Positions 28,125 through 35,646 of a DNA stretch of 64,000 nt are shown one piece after another (the first letter of the stretch is position 1; the number at the start of each line of letters is the position of its first letter). Below the pieces are notes generated by a model that saw only the letters and a list, made by a program, of their open reading frames with translations, did not search any database and was not told the origin of the DNA. The position numbers and the translations under genes are program-made. Source of the stretch: Bradyrhizobium ontarionense (GTDB taxonomy: Bacteria > Pseudomonadota > Alphaproteobacteria > Rhizobiales > Xanthobacteraceae); the NCBI RefSeq assembly GCF_021088345.1, contig NZ_CP088156.1, positions 3,844,001 to 3,908,000 of the forward strand. The letters run 5' to 3'.

Positions 28125-29969
28125 TCAGGGGGTCCTGCTCCGGAACGACCCGCCGCGACAAGCCGCATTCAGTTCAGTGCGGACCTGCTCGATCACATGG
28201 CCGTAGTCGCGACGCTGGTCCTGCCGGAACAGGCGCATGGTCGGATACCAGGGACTGTCGTCGCGATCGAGCAGCCAGCGATAGTCCGGCACGTAGGGCA
28301 ACAGGATCCAGGTCGGGCGGCCGAGCGCCGCCGAAAGATGCGCAACGCTGGTATCGACCGTGATCACGAGATCGAGGCAGCACACGAGCGCGGCCGTTTC
28401 GACGAAATCGGTCAGATGCGCCGTCAGATCGATGACGTCGGTCCGTTCCAGCAGCGCCGGCTTGTCGTCCGCGCGCGGATCCTTCTGCAGGCTGACGAAG
28501 ATCGCATCGACATCGAGGAGACGAGCCATGGTCCGGAACGGCATCGAACGGGCACGATCTCGCGGATGTCGCGGATTGCCGGACCAGACGAGGCCGGCCC
28601 GCGGGCGGTCATGCGGGCCGAGACGCTGGTCCCACGTCGCAACGCGATCGGGCGGCGGAACGGGAAGACAGGACGTTTCGGCCGGTATCGCGGCGAGGCG
28701 GGTCCCAAAAGCCAGCGGCAGGCTGGTCAGGGGGCAATGGAAATCATAGGACGGCACCGTCGTTGCCGATTTCGGCAGGCACTGCGCGACGCCGGGAAGG
28801 TGAGAGAGAAGCGGGACCAGCTCATCCTGGACGATCAGGATCACGCGCGCGCCGCGTGCCGCCAGCATCGGGACGTAACGCACGAACTGAATGACGTCGC
28901 CGAGGCCTTCATCCGGGCAGACCAGAATGGTCTTGCCATCGATGGGTTCGGTTCCTCGCCAGAGCGGTCCGGACAGCTTCGGATAGCCGGCGACGAGAAC
29001 AGGAATTTTCCAGCGCGCCGCCTCCCGTCCCGCCCAGCCGGCTTCGAAGTCCCCGGTCAGCAACTGAAGCAGTGCCAGATTCCATTCGGCGTGAGCGTCG
29101 TTGGCATCCTCGGCCACGGCCCGCCGATATCCGTCCATGGCCTGATCGAAGCGGCCGAGATGTTCGAGCGCGATGGCCTTGTTTTTCACAGCATGCTTGT
29201 CACCGAGGGCAGCGGCCTTGTCGTACGAGGACAGCGCATCGTCGTATCGGCCGAGCGCCGAGAGACAGTTCCCCATCTGATTGCAGGTGTCCGCATTCGT
29301 CGGATCGCGCAAACGGACACGTTCGAGGTCGCTGAGGGCTTCGGCGTGTCGTCCGAGACTTAGCAGCGCTGCCGCGCGCAAGCCGAGCGTCTAGATATCG
29401 TTGGGCTTCAGCGTCTCGCACAGATCGAGGTGGACGCGTGCGTCCTCGAAACGCGCTGCCTGATACAGCAGGATCGCGACCTTGTTCGCAGCGTCCCAGG
29501 AACGGGGCTCCAGCTTGAGCGCGTGCTGGAAGCTGAGGATCGCATCGTCATTGCGCCGCAGCTGCGCCGGGACCATTCCGAGATTTCGCCACCGCTCGGC
29601 GTTTTCGGGCTCGAGCTCGACGGCCTTTTCGAACGCCTTGAGCGCCTCTGCGCCGCGTCCCTGCTGCAGCAGCACGGTCCCGAGCGTCGTGAGATAGAGC
29701 GGCTTCGGATCGCGCCTGATCGCGCCAGCAAGCCATTCGACCGCATGATCGAGCTGTCCGGTGTGGATGCACAGCAACCCCATCAGGTGCAGCGTGTCGG
29801 CACGACCAGGGTCGCGCGCCAGGATCTGTTGGCAGCACAGCTGGGCGTCGAGATGTCGGCCGGCACGCATGTGAGCGATGGCGGCGTTATGCAACTGAAC
29901 CAGCGAGTCGGGTGTGTTTTGAGCGGCCTTATCTCGCTCGACTGCCTTCTGGTCCTTGCGACCACCCAT
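28125..29969 (-). pseudogene. TPR-repeat protein with glycosyltransferase-like C-terminal domain, interrupted by an in-frame amber codon
   Basis: The frame from ATG 29969 encodes at least seven TPR units (for example LVQLHNAAIAHMRAGRHLDA, LEPENAERWRNLGM), reaches LCETLKPNDI and meets a TAG at 29391-29393; it then continues in the same frame with TLGLRAAALLSLGRHAEAL, more TPRs, and a C-terminal domain starting at LWRGTEPIDGKTILVCPDEG and including LGDVIQFVRYVPMLAARGA and VITVDTSVAHLSAALGRPT. That C-terminal domain resembles the glycosyltransferase-9/O-GlcNAc-transferase-like fold in long TPR proteins abundant in Bradyrhizobium. Restored, the protein is about 614 residues. A single base change (for example CAG or GAG to TAG) explains the break; a restart at 29381 (a non-ATG codon) could still make the C-terminal part. 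No transmembrane segment is present. Confidence 0.8.
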
Positions 29970-30377
29970 TGCGCCACCTCAAGTTGCCCTGGGATGGAAT
30001 GGGTATTTGATTCTCCCCTTGAGTGCACCCTCCTCCTCATCCGAGGCCCGGCTGTCGAAGCCGGCTCACCGAATGACATGCGCGCAAGAGCATGACGGAG
30101 CAACGAGGCGTACTGTCGTCGCAACCAGGTCAAGACGGCGCATTCACAGCTCGAGTCCGCAAGGTAGGACAAAGCGACCGCCGACAGGCTGCGTACGGTC
30201 ACTGCGCATCCGGACGACGCAGGCATCGGCCTCGGCCACATCCATCATTGCGAGCGCAGCCGAGCAATTCCACCTCAGGACCAGAAAGAAAGACGGGATC
30301 GCGTCGCTCATTTGGTCCGCGCGAAGCACGACCAGATGGCTCGCGATGACGAACCCTGACGAAGAAAACGCCGCCGC
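29970..30377. other. 408-bp intergenic region
   Basis: Lies between the TPR gene start and the histidine phosphatase stop. Short frames on both strands have no recognisable content. It must contain the TPR gene promoter, but no clear motif was identified. Confidence 0.5.
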
Positions 30378-31025
30378 TCAGTTCGCTTCCCGGGCCAGCT
30401 CGATCCAGGCGTTCGCCTGGATGCGGACGACGAGCTTGTAGCCGCCGTTGCCGTCGGATTCGAAGACCGATGCCTCGCCCTCGCGCACGTCGGACCAGTC
30501 GGGCCCGAAGGCGTCAACGATGTTCGGCTTGTGCGACACGATGACGACGTTGCTGCCGGCCGGCGGGCGCTCCGTGGCGAGCCTGCGCAGCGCCTGTGCC
30601 CGCCGATTGTTATCGTCCGGAGCGCTCTCCGGCCCGCTCTCAGCGAGGTCGGGGCTGGCGCTGACCTCGCCAAAGCCCAGAAGCTTCCCGGTATCGACGG
30701 CCCTCTGGACCGGGCTGGTCAGCACCAGAGCCACGGGTATCCTCAGCTTGCGCATCGACTCTCCAATCGATTTGGCCTGCGCGCGTCCTTCTTCGTTGAG
30801 TTGACGCTGCGCCGGGGCATTCGGCCTGCTCATCGAGTCCGCTTTGGCCTGGACCGAAACGGTCGCGCCATGACGAAACACGATGACATACCCGCCCGAC
30901 CGCAGATGGTCGATCAAGTCGGCCGGCAGCGGCTCGCTGCTGGCCATCGCCGGCAGGAATGTAAGAAGAGCGCACACCAAGGACCCGAGCACCGGAGATA
31001 ATGGAAACCTTCGAGCGTTGGGCAT
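30378..31025 (-). CDS. Periplasmic histidine phosphatase family protein (SixA/PGAM-like)
   Basis: About 215 residues from ATG 31025, preceded by a strong AAGGAGAGG; the frame is open to 31115 but the extra part has no coding look. The N-terminus is a Sec signal peptide (SPVLGSLVCALLTFLPAMAS). The mature protein has the phosphohistidine motif VIVFRHGAT, TSPVQRAVDTGKLLG, and the second His in NVVIVSHKPNIVDAFG, in the normal order for the branch-1 histidine phosphatase fold. Export suggests a role on extracytoplasmic phosphoesters or phosphosugars; related alphaproteobacterial proteins are of unknown substrate. It stands alone, without operon partners. Confidence 0.86.
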   Translation of the reverse strand: MPNARRFPLSPVLGSLVCALLTFLPAMASSEPLPADLIDHLRSGGYVIVFRHGATVSVQAKADSMSRPNAPAQRQLNEEGRAQAKSIGESMRKLRIPVALVLTSPVQRAVDTGKLLGFGEVSASPDLAESGPESAPDDNNRRAQALRRLATERPPAGSNVVIVSHKPNIVDAFGPDWSDVREGEASVFESDGNGGYKLVVRIQANAWIELAREAN

Positions 31026-31851
31026 GAAACCTCTCCTTGAGTTTTCAGATTGCGTAGCTCCGCCGGGATTGAACGTTCCTGGATCGCTGTAGGGGACATC
31101 GTTCCGGACTCGCATTGGGAGGCCAAGGCGTCAGCGGTCGCACCGCGACGTACCGTAAACGAGGCCTGACCAGCCATTCCGATGGTGATCATGCCAGCCA
31201 TGCTCCGACCGTCCGTGTGGGTCGAACGACAAGTTGCTGTCCTGAACGACCTCTTTATCACGTCCGGACGTCCAGCGTCGCGCGTCAATGAAGTCGAAGC
31301 CGAGCTGGTTTGCGCCGACCTGAAGTGGCTGATCGCAACAAGAAGTGTTCTGACATTGACGCAGCGCCGATCGCCCGAAACAAGGGAATCAACCACTCTC
31401 CGCATCGGGAAGCCTCGCAACGTCCCGGGGGGCGTCGACATCGACGACATCCATCCCTCCTGTCCGACGAAGCACGCCGTTTTCGGCAGCGGCTTGATCG
31501 GGTCAACCGATATCACTGGACCGTCCCCAGAACGTCCCCTAATCGGATGACCTCGTTCGCACTCACCGCTGTAGAGCACGAGATCCAGCGACGGCGCGGC
31601 GACGATGAGCACGCCGCCCATGCCTGCGCCAACGGCGCCCGGCTGTCGATCAGCGCCAGCCGGCTGCTCTCATAAATAGTCTAAATAGTCGCCTGTGACA
31701 TGAACGAACTGCCCCGCGCCGGTGACCATCGCGAGCACCGCCGCCGCAAGCGAGAGCGACGACGGCGCGGTCGCCCGCGCGACCGGCCGGAACCTCTTTG
31801 GAGTGCCGTGAGTTTGTCCTGGCTGGGGAGCTGACAACCAACGAGGATTCC
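31026..31851. other. 826-bp gene-poor region with a hydrolase remnant
   Basis: No intact gene. A minus-strand fragment at 31562-31651 resembles a serine hydrolase C-terminus and is listed separately; a second minus-strand phrase near 31690-31780 (AAAVLAMVTGAGQFVHVTG, ending at a stop) also looks like a gene tail. Frames elsewhere look random. The region is best read as decayed coding DNA. Confidence 0.5.
31562..31651 (-). pseudogene. C-terminal fragment resembling a class C beta-lactamase-type serine hydrolase
   Basis: Translation gives GAVGAGMGGVLIVAAPSLDL followed by VLYSGE. This resembles the closing strands of beta-lactamase/serine hydrolases, where a Gly-rich turn precedes (F/I)VVPxLDLVVVxTAG. 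Stops and frame changes cut it on both sides (a TGA lies just upstream on the minus strand), and the catalytic SxxK part is missing. The assignment rests on about 30 residues and is tentative. Confidence 0.3.
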
Positions 31852-32046
31852 ATGGCGAGAGACGAGCACAACAAGGCAGCCGAGCACCACGACAACGCGG
31901 CCAAGGCCCATCGTTCAGCCGCCGAACATCACGGCAAGGGAGACCACGCGAAGGGCAAGGAGCACGCGAGCAGTGCGAAACAGCACTCGCAGACGGCCAA
32001 CCAGCACAGCGACCAGGCTCATTCGAAGAGCCAGCAGCAGAAGTAA
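31852..32046 (+). CDS. Small hydrophilic His/Lys/Ala-rich protein
   Basis: A 64-residue protein from ATG 31852 (MARDEHNKAAEHHDNAAKAH), preceded by GAGGA. The sequence is a string of EHH/KAH/SAAEHH/KGDH and SAKQHSQTANQHSDQ segments, all hydrophilic and low-complexity, ending in SKSQQQK. It resembles small stress-related, largely disordered or helical proteins common in Bradyrhizobium and Methylobacterium. No catalytic motif. A stem-loop directly after the stop supports a real monocistronic gene. Function unknown; desiccation or stress protection is only a guess from composition. Confidence 0.72.
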   Translation: MARDEHNKAAEHHDNAAKAHRSAAEHHGKGDHAKGKEHASSAKQHSQTANQHSDQAHSKSQQQK

Positions 32047-32056
32047 CGAGACACGG

Positions 32057-32082
32057 GAGGCCCGGGGTGATCCCCGGGCCTC
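32057..32082 (+). terminator. Stem-loop terminator of the small His-rich gene
   Basis: An 11-bp perfect GC-rich stem (GAGGCCCGGGG / CCCCGGGCCTC) with a TGAT loop, starting 11 bp after the stop codon; followed by TCCGTTTCC, a poor T tract. Confidence 0.65.
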
Positions 32083-32449
32083 TCCGTTTCCGGACGCATT
32101 CGGCGGGATAGAGCCGCGGGTGCGGCTCTCCAACAGCCACGTGCCGCGTCTCCCGAACACAACGGACATCGTCCGGCCGTGCGAGCCCATACGCTTTCCG
32201 CGATCAGCTGAAACACTCAGTCCTTGCAGCTCGATCGCTCACCCGTGCTGATCGGGCGCATGCTTCGATTGCACCGACCATGCCGCGGGCTTGTCGTCAC
32301 GATCGGCCTCGGCGACAATGTCCATATACGTGGGGTACGATATTCGATGAGAGCGCGACACCCGTCGAGCTCAGGCGATCCATATCGCATCGCATCCTCC
32401 GAGCCATTCCTCCCACATTGAAATCGCGCGGGGCTTGGCCGCAATTCTT
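32083..32449. other. 367-bp intergenic region
   Basis: Between the small His-rich gene and the stop of the convergent HPF-like gene. No credible frame or regulatory motif was seen. Confidence 0.45.
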
Positions 32450-32785
32450 CTAGTGACGATCCCGAAGATGATCGGCCACCGCTTCTTTGCCAAAGGCATG
32501 GTCGAGCGCTCTCTTCAACTTGTGAATTGCCCCACGAACAGCCTGCTCCATGAAGCTGTCCTGATGCGCAACGACGATGAGTTCGCTGCCGTCACGGTGA
32601 ACCTCGATGGTGCAATTCTTGTCGTCGCGACTAGTTTTGTGACCGACCGAGTCGCCGAGATGCACATCGATCCGCCTGACCCGATCTTCGTAATGATGAA
32701 GCACCGTATGTAGCGACGCTTTCACGTCCTCTGACAGCTGCTCACCGCCATTGATGTTACCGTCGATCCTGACATCGATCAGCAT
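32450..32785 (-). CDS. Short HPF/RaiA-family ribosome-associated protein
   Basis: About 111 residues from ATG 32785 (MLIDVRIDGNINGGEQLSED); the frame opens at 32815. The fold elements of the ribosome hibernation factor family are present: N-terminal strand, helix with VKASLHTVLHHYEDRVRRID, strands VHLGDSVG and NCTIEVHRDG, then a basic second helix AVRGAIHKLKRALDHAFGKE. It has only the N-terminal HPF domain, like YfiA/short HPF, and no dimerisation tail. Such proteins bind the 30S decoding centre in stationary phase or stress. A second family member fused to a cold-shock domain is encoded at 49902-50471. It stands alone; no promoter could be assigned. Confidence 0.75.
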   Translation of the reverse strand: MLIDVRIDGNINGGEQLSEDVKASLHTVLHHYEDRVRRIDVHLGDSVGHKTSRDDKNCTIEVHRDGSELIVVAHQDSFMEQAVRGAIHKLKRALDHAFGKEAVADHLRDRH

Positions 32786-33153
32786 CCGTGTCTCCTCGGT
32801 TGAAGCACCGGCCAAACGTCGTATGACGAATTCGGGGTCCTGATCAGTTCCCCGGCACGCTCGTCATCAGAGCTTCAAATTCGAAGCGCTGGAATCGACA
32901 ATTTGGGAGTGCTCTGCGTTCGCGCCGGCCACAAGCAAAAGCGCGGTGATGGATCCGGCCTTCGGAAACGGACTCCCGACCCGCATCTTTGGCTTTGACG
33001 CGAGGCGAAGTGGCTTTTTGAGCTCACCTCGAATTGCAATCGCTGGAGCAGACTGCCAGCGGCAGACGCGCGCGACTGGTCAATATTGCTCAGTCATGCC
33101 GGGAAATCATGCGCAACATGTGCACGCACTCGGCTTACGAGCCTGCAGGTGGG
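32786..33153. other. 368-bp intergenic region
   Basis: Divergent spacer between the HPF-like gene and a small zinc-ribbon-like gene. The plus-strand frame at 32946-33425 is not convincing. No clear operator was found. Confidence 0.45.
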
Positions 33154-33348
33154 ATGATGGATTCTCCGATCACGTTTCGGTGCCCCCAAACGGGGGCAGA
33201 GGTAGATGGCTTCTTACAACGGCCGCAGGGCTTCTCGCGGTTCGAGACCGTCACCTGCCGGGCCTGCATGAGATTCCATTTCATCGACGGAATGACTGGC
33301 GCCATCATTCCTCCGACCTTGTTGGGCCCGGCGAGTTGGACGCCCTAG
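33154..33348 (+). CDS. Small zinc-ribbon-like protein
   Basis: About 64 residues if started at ATG 33154 (MMDSPITFRCPQTGAEVDGF); ATG 33109 or 33157 are alternatives. The pattern FRCPQTG near the start and VTCRACMRFHFIDGMTG in the middle gives a CPxTG box and a CxxC box, the arrangement seen in small rhizobial proteins of about 65-75 residues that probably fold as a one-zinc ribbon with a His contributing. No partner gene is adjacent and the role is unknown. The resemblance to the family rather than ORF length is the reason to call it. Confidence 0.5.
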   Translation: MMDSPITFRCPQTGAEVDGFLQRPQGFSRFETVTCRACMRFHFIDGMTGAIIPPTLLGPASWTP

Positions 33349-33644
33349 CTCCAGTCCCCGAAAGCGAATGCGTATCATTGGTGACCCCCGCCAAAAGCCG
33401 ATATTCGTCAGACCAGCGGCGATAACGGGGGCATATGCGCCGAACCGCCGGAGGCCGGTTCACATGTCATTTAAGCAAGGCGAAGCCAGTCGGATCGGCA
33501 ATTAGGTGCAGCGTCGAGGTGCAGCGTCAAAAATTCCGTCGCTTACACCTTGGCGGGCGTGTGACGCGCCGTGAGAGCACGATCGCATTTTCAGAAGCGC
33601 GCAAATCCGTGCAGGCCGGCCGCGGCATCCAGGGACTGGTCAGG

Positions 33645-34232
33645 TCATCGAGCTTTGGCATCCGGCGCCGTGGCGATGTCGGCGACAGCCTTCGTGAACC
33701 TGCCGTACATGTCGATCCGTCTGCCGGCGAACTCCGTCGCGACACCGAGGAGGTCGAGGGGCGAGCGCATCGAGGCGAAGCTGGCAGCCAAGTCGAGATT
33801 GTGCCGCGTCATCTCCATCAACAGTGCCTGGTAGGCCTCGATGCCGGCGGCCGGCCGCCGCGGTCCGTCCGTCTTCGGCGAGGCACCGGCCGTCCTGTCT
33901 TCACCCGTCGCAGTGCGCTCGGATTCATTTGATTCTGCCAAAGCTTCGACAGGCGGCGGGACGACGTCGGGCTTCAGCTCGGCGAGTTGAGAAGGGAGCG
34001 CTGTCTCGGCATCGAGCTCCAGAGGTGGAACCGGCGGCAGTCTCGTTTCACTCTCCTGGCCGGGGCGTTCCTGCAGCCTCGTTTCGGTCTCCGGAACCAC
34101 CGGGAGTTCCTCTCCCTCCGAGCTTGCGAGTCCGGCGACCGAGTCGGCGCGCTTCGGCATCAATGCGGGCTTCGCGACGTTAGGTCTCGCGGCGGCCGGC
34201 TTATGGGAGCTATTCGACTTACGCTTGCTCAT
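33645..34232 (-). CDS. Phasin-like protein with long acidic/proline-rich N-terminal region
   Basis: About 195 residues from ATG 34232, with AGGAGCC 8 nt upstream; the frame is open to 34406 but the extra part looks non-coding. The N-terminal about 120 residues are low-complexity (Lys/Ser then Glu/Pro/Ala/Thr) and likely disordered. The last 65 residues form an amphipathic helical phasin_2-like segment: YQALLMEMTRHNLDLAASFA, SPLDLLGVATEFAGRR, then MYGRFTKAVADIA. Phasins coat polyhydroxyalkanoate granules or, in several rhizobia, act more generally at surfaces. A PhaC-like protein is encoded 17 kb away at 50836-51987. Granule association is inferred from the family only. Confidence 0.75.
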   Translation of the reverse strand: MSKRKSNSSHKPAAARPNVAKPALMPKRADSVAGLASSEGEELPVVPETETRLQERPGQESETRLPPVPPLELDAETALPSQLAELKPDVVPPPVEALAESNESERTATGEDRTAGASPKTDGPRRPAAGIEAYQALLMEMTRHNLDLAASFASMRSPLDLLGVATEFAGRRIDMYGRFTKAVADIATAPDAKAR

Positions 34233-34497
34233 TCGGGGGCTCCTGTGCGGCGTCGCCGGATAGTGGGGCCAGTCCGACCTGATAGCAACCTCGTTGTCGG
34301 GCAATTGGTTCCTCGCGACCAGGACGCCGTCCTCCGAGCGACAAGAGTGAGCATCTCGACCGCCGCTGTGGTCGACCACAATATGCACGTGATCCGGGAC
34401 GCGCATCGATTTCGCGGTACCTGGCGCTCTCTGAGCCGCGTGATCGTCAGAACGAAGCTTGGCGCCATGATGCGCTCGGTCGTGCTCTCACGGCGCG

Positions 34498-35271
34498 CTA
34501 CGTAGCGGTCGGGATGTCGATCCTCCCGCCAGGCGTTCGCGTTCCAGCGCCCGGTGCATGGCCTTGATGACGTCGAACTCCTGCCGCCTCAAGATCTCCA
34601 GCTCCAGCACGCACGATGAGCTCGTCGAGCGTGCTCGAAAGCGTGGCGTCCGAGCCATCGCCGGCAATTTCCGCGATAGCCGCATCTTCGAGTGCCGCCG
34701 CTGCGTTGCTGAGTTCAACGTATCCGTAAATGCCGCCAGCACCTGACAGGCCGTTAGCGATATGTCTTATCTGGTCCAGCATATGTGGCGTCGCAGCCCC
34801 CGCCTTCAGCGCATCGCGGCCCTCGAGCAGTAAAGCCAAATCGCGCTGGACGCGGCACAGAAAACCGGCCCTACGATCCTTTAGCGGATGACAGGTCGGC
34901 GGCTGCAAGAAGCTGCGCACCGTTGCGGCCAACGTCATCGGATCGAATGGTTTAGCGATCACGCCGACGGCGCCGAGCGCACGGAAGTGATCGATCTCGC
35001 GGCTTTGAGCGCGCGCCGTCATGAAGACGACAGGAATCCCCGCGGTCTCTGGATTTTGTTGCAGCCTTCTCAATGTCGCCGGACCGTCCATGACGGGCAT
35101 CATGACATCGAGAAGGATGATATCTGGGCCCCACTCCTCGGCTGCCGCAAGCGCGTCCGCACCCGATTCGCAGCTTCGATGAAGGAAAGCTGGATCGAGA
35201 CTGAGCGAAATCTCGACCACCTCGCGTATATCGGGTTCATCATCGACGTGGAGAGTCCGAATATTGGTCAT
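34498..35271 (-). CDS. Response regulator with receiver and Hpt-like domains; C-terminus possibly frameshifted
   Basis: About 257 residues. The receiver spans residues 1-120: VDDEPDIREV acidic pair, phospho-acceptor Asp in DIILLDVMMPVMDGP, VVFMTARA, and Lys in VIAKPFDP. Residues about 135-205 resemble a histidine phosphotransfer domain, with RHIANGLSGAGGIYGYVEL holding a candidate phospho-His. After TLDELI the annotated frame turns Gly/Arg-rich, while the neighbouring minus frame gives a sensible helix (LEILRRQEFDVIKAMHRALE), so a one-base shift near 34610 may have replaced the native tail. It lies between a phasin gene and a decayed receiver gene downstream of a hybrid kinase, probably one phosphorelay. 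Confidence 0.8.
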   Translation of the reverse strand: MTNIRTLHVDDEPDIREVVEISLSLDPAFLHRSCESGADALAAAEEWGPDIILLDVMMPVMDGPATLRRLQQNPETAGIPVVFMTARAQSREIDHFRALGAVGVIAKPFDPMTLAATVRSFLQPPTCHPLKDRRAGFLCRVQRDLALLLEGRDALKAGAATPHMLDQIRHIANGLSGAGGIYGYVELSNAAAALEDAAIAEIAGDGSDATLSSTLDELIVRAGAGDLEAAGVRRHQGHAPGAGTRTPGGRIDIPTAT

Positions 35272-35288
35272 TGAATGCCCCTCTGAAC

Positions 35289-35646
35289 CTATCCTGGCAG
35301 GAGCGCCAGACGATCACGAACCTTCTCCGCCAGACGCTCAAGCGGTCCCCTCTCATCGGTAGTGCGGGGTCGACCTGGTCACAGGACACACTCGCGGCAT
35401 GCGCGGAAAAGATGATGACCGCAATTGCGCTGCCGGTCAGATCGCGACAATCCGGCACGAGATCGAGGCCGGAATTCTCGCCTGGTCCGATGTCGGGCAC
35501 CACGAGGTGAACATAAACGCTTTTGAGCAAGCACGCGCATTCTCCATGCTGTCGGCGGATATCACCTCCGCCATGGCGCTCAGCTTGCCACCTACCAGAT
35601 CGAGCACATCGTGGTCGTCATCGAAATGAAGAATTGGCGACCGCGT
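35289..35646 (-). pseudogene. Decayed receiver-domain gene between the hybrid kinase and the REC-Hpt gene
   Basis: Three minus-strand frames contribute a coherent receiver-like product: SPILHFDDDHDVLDLVGGKL then AEVISADSMENARA in one frame, LLKSVYVHLVVPDIGPGENS then GLDLVPDCRDLTGS in a second, and PLERLAEKVRDRLALLPG ending at a TAG (35289-35291) in a third. The acidic triad (DDD) is present, but the phospho-acceptor position is altered (VVPDIGPG instead of the usual LLD-x-x-xPG). At least two frameshifts are needed, so this is a pseudogene. Its start overlaps the end of the hybrid kinase gene, as expected for a former operon member. Confidence 0.6.
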
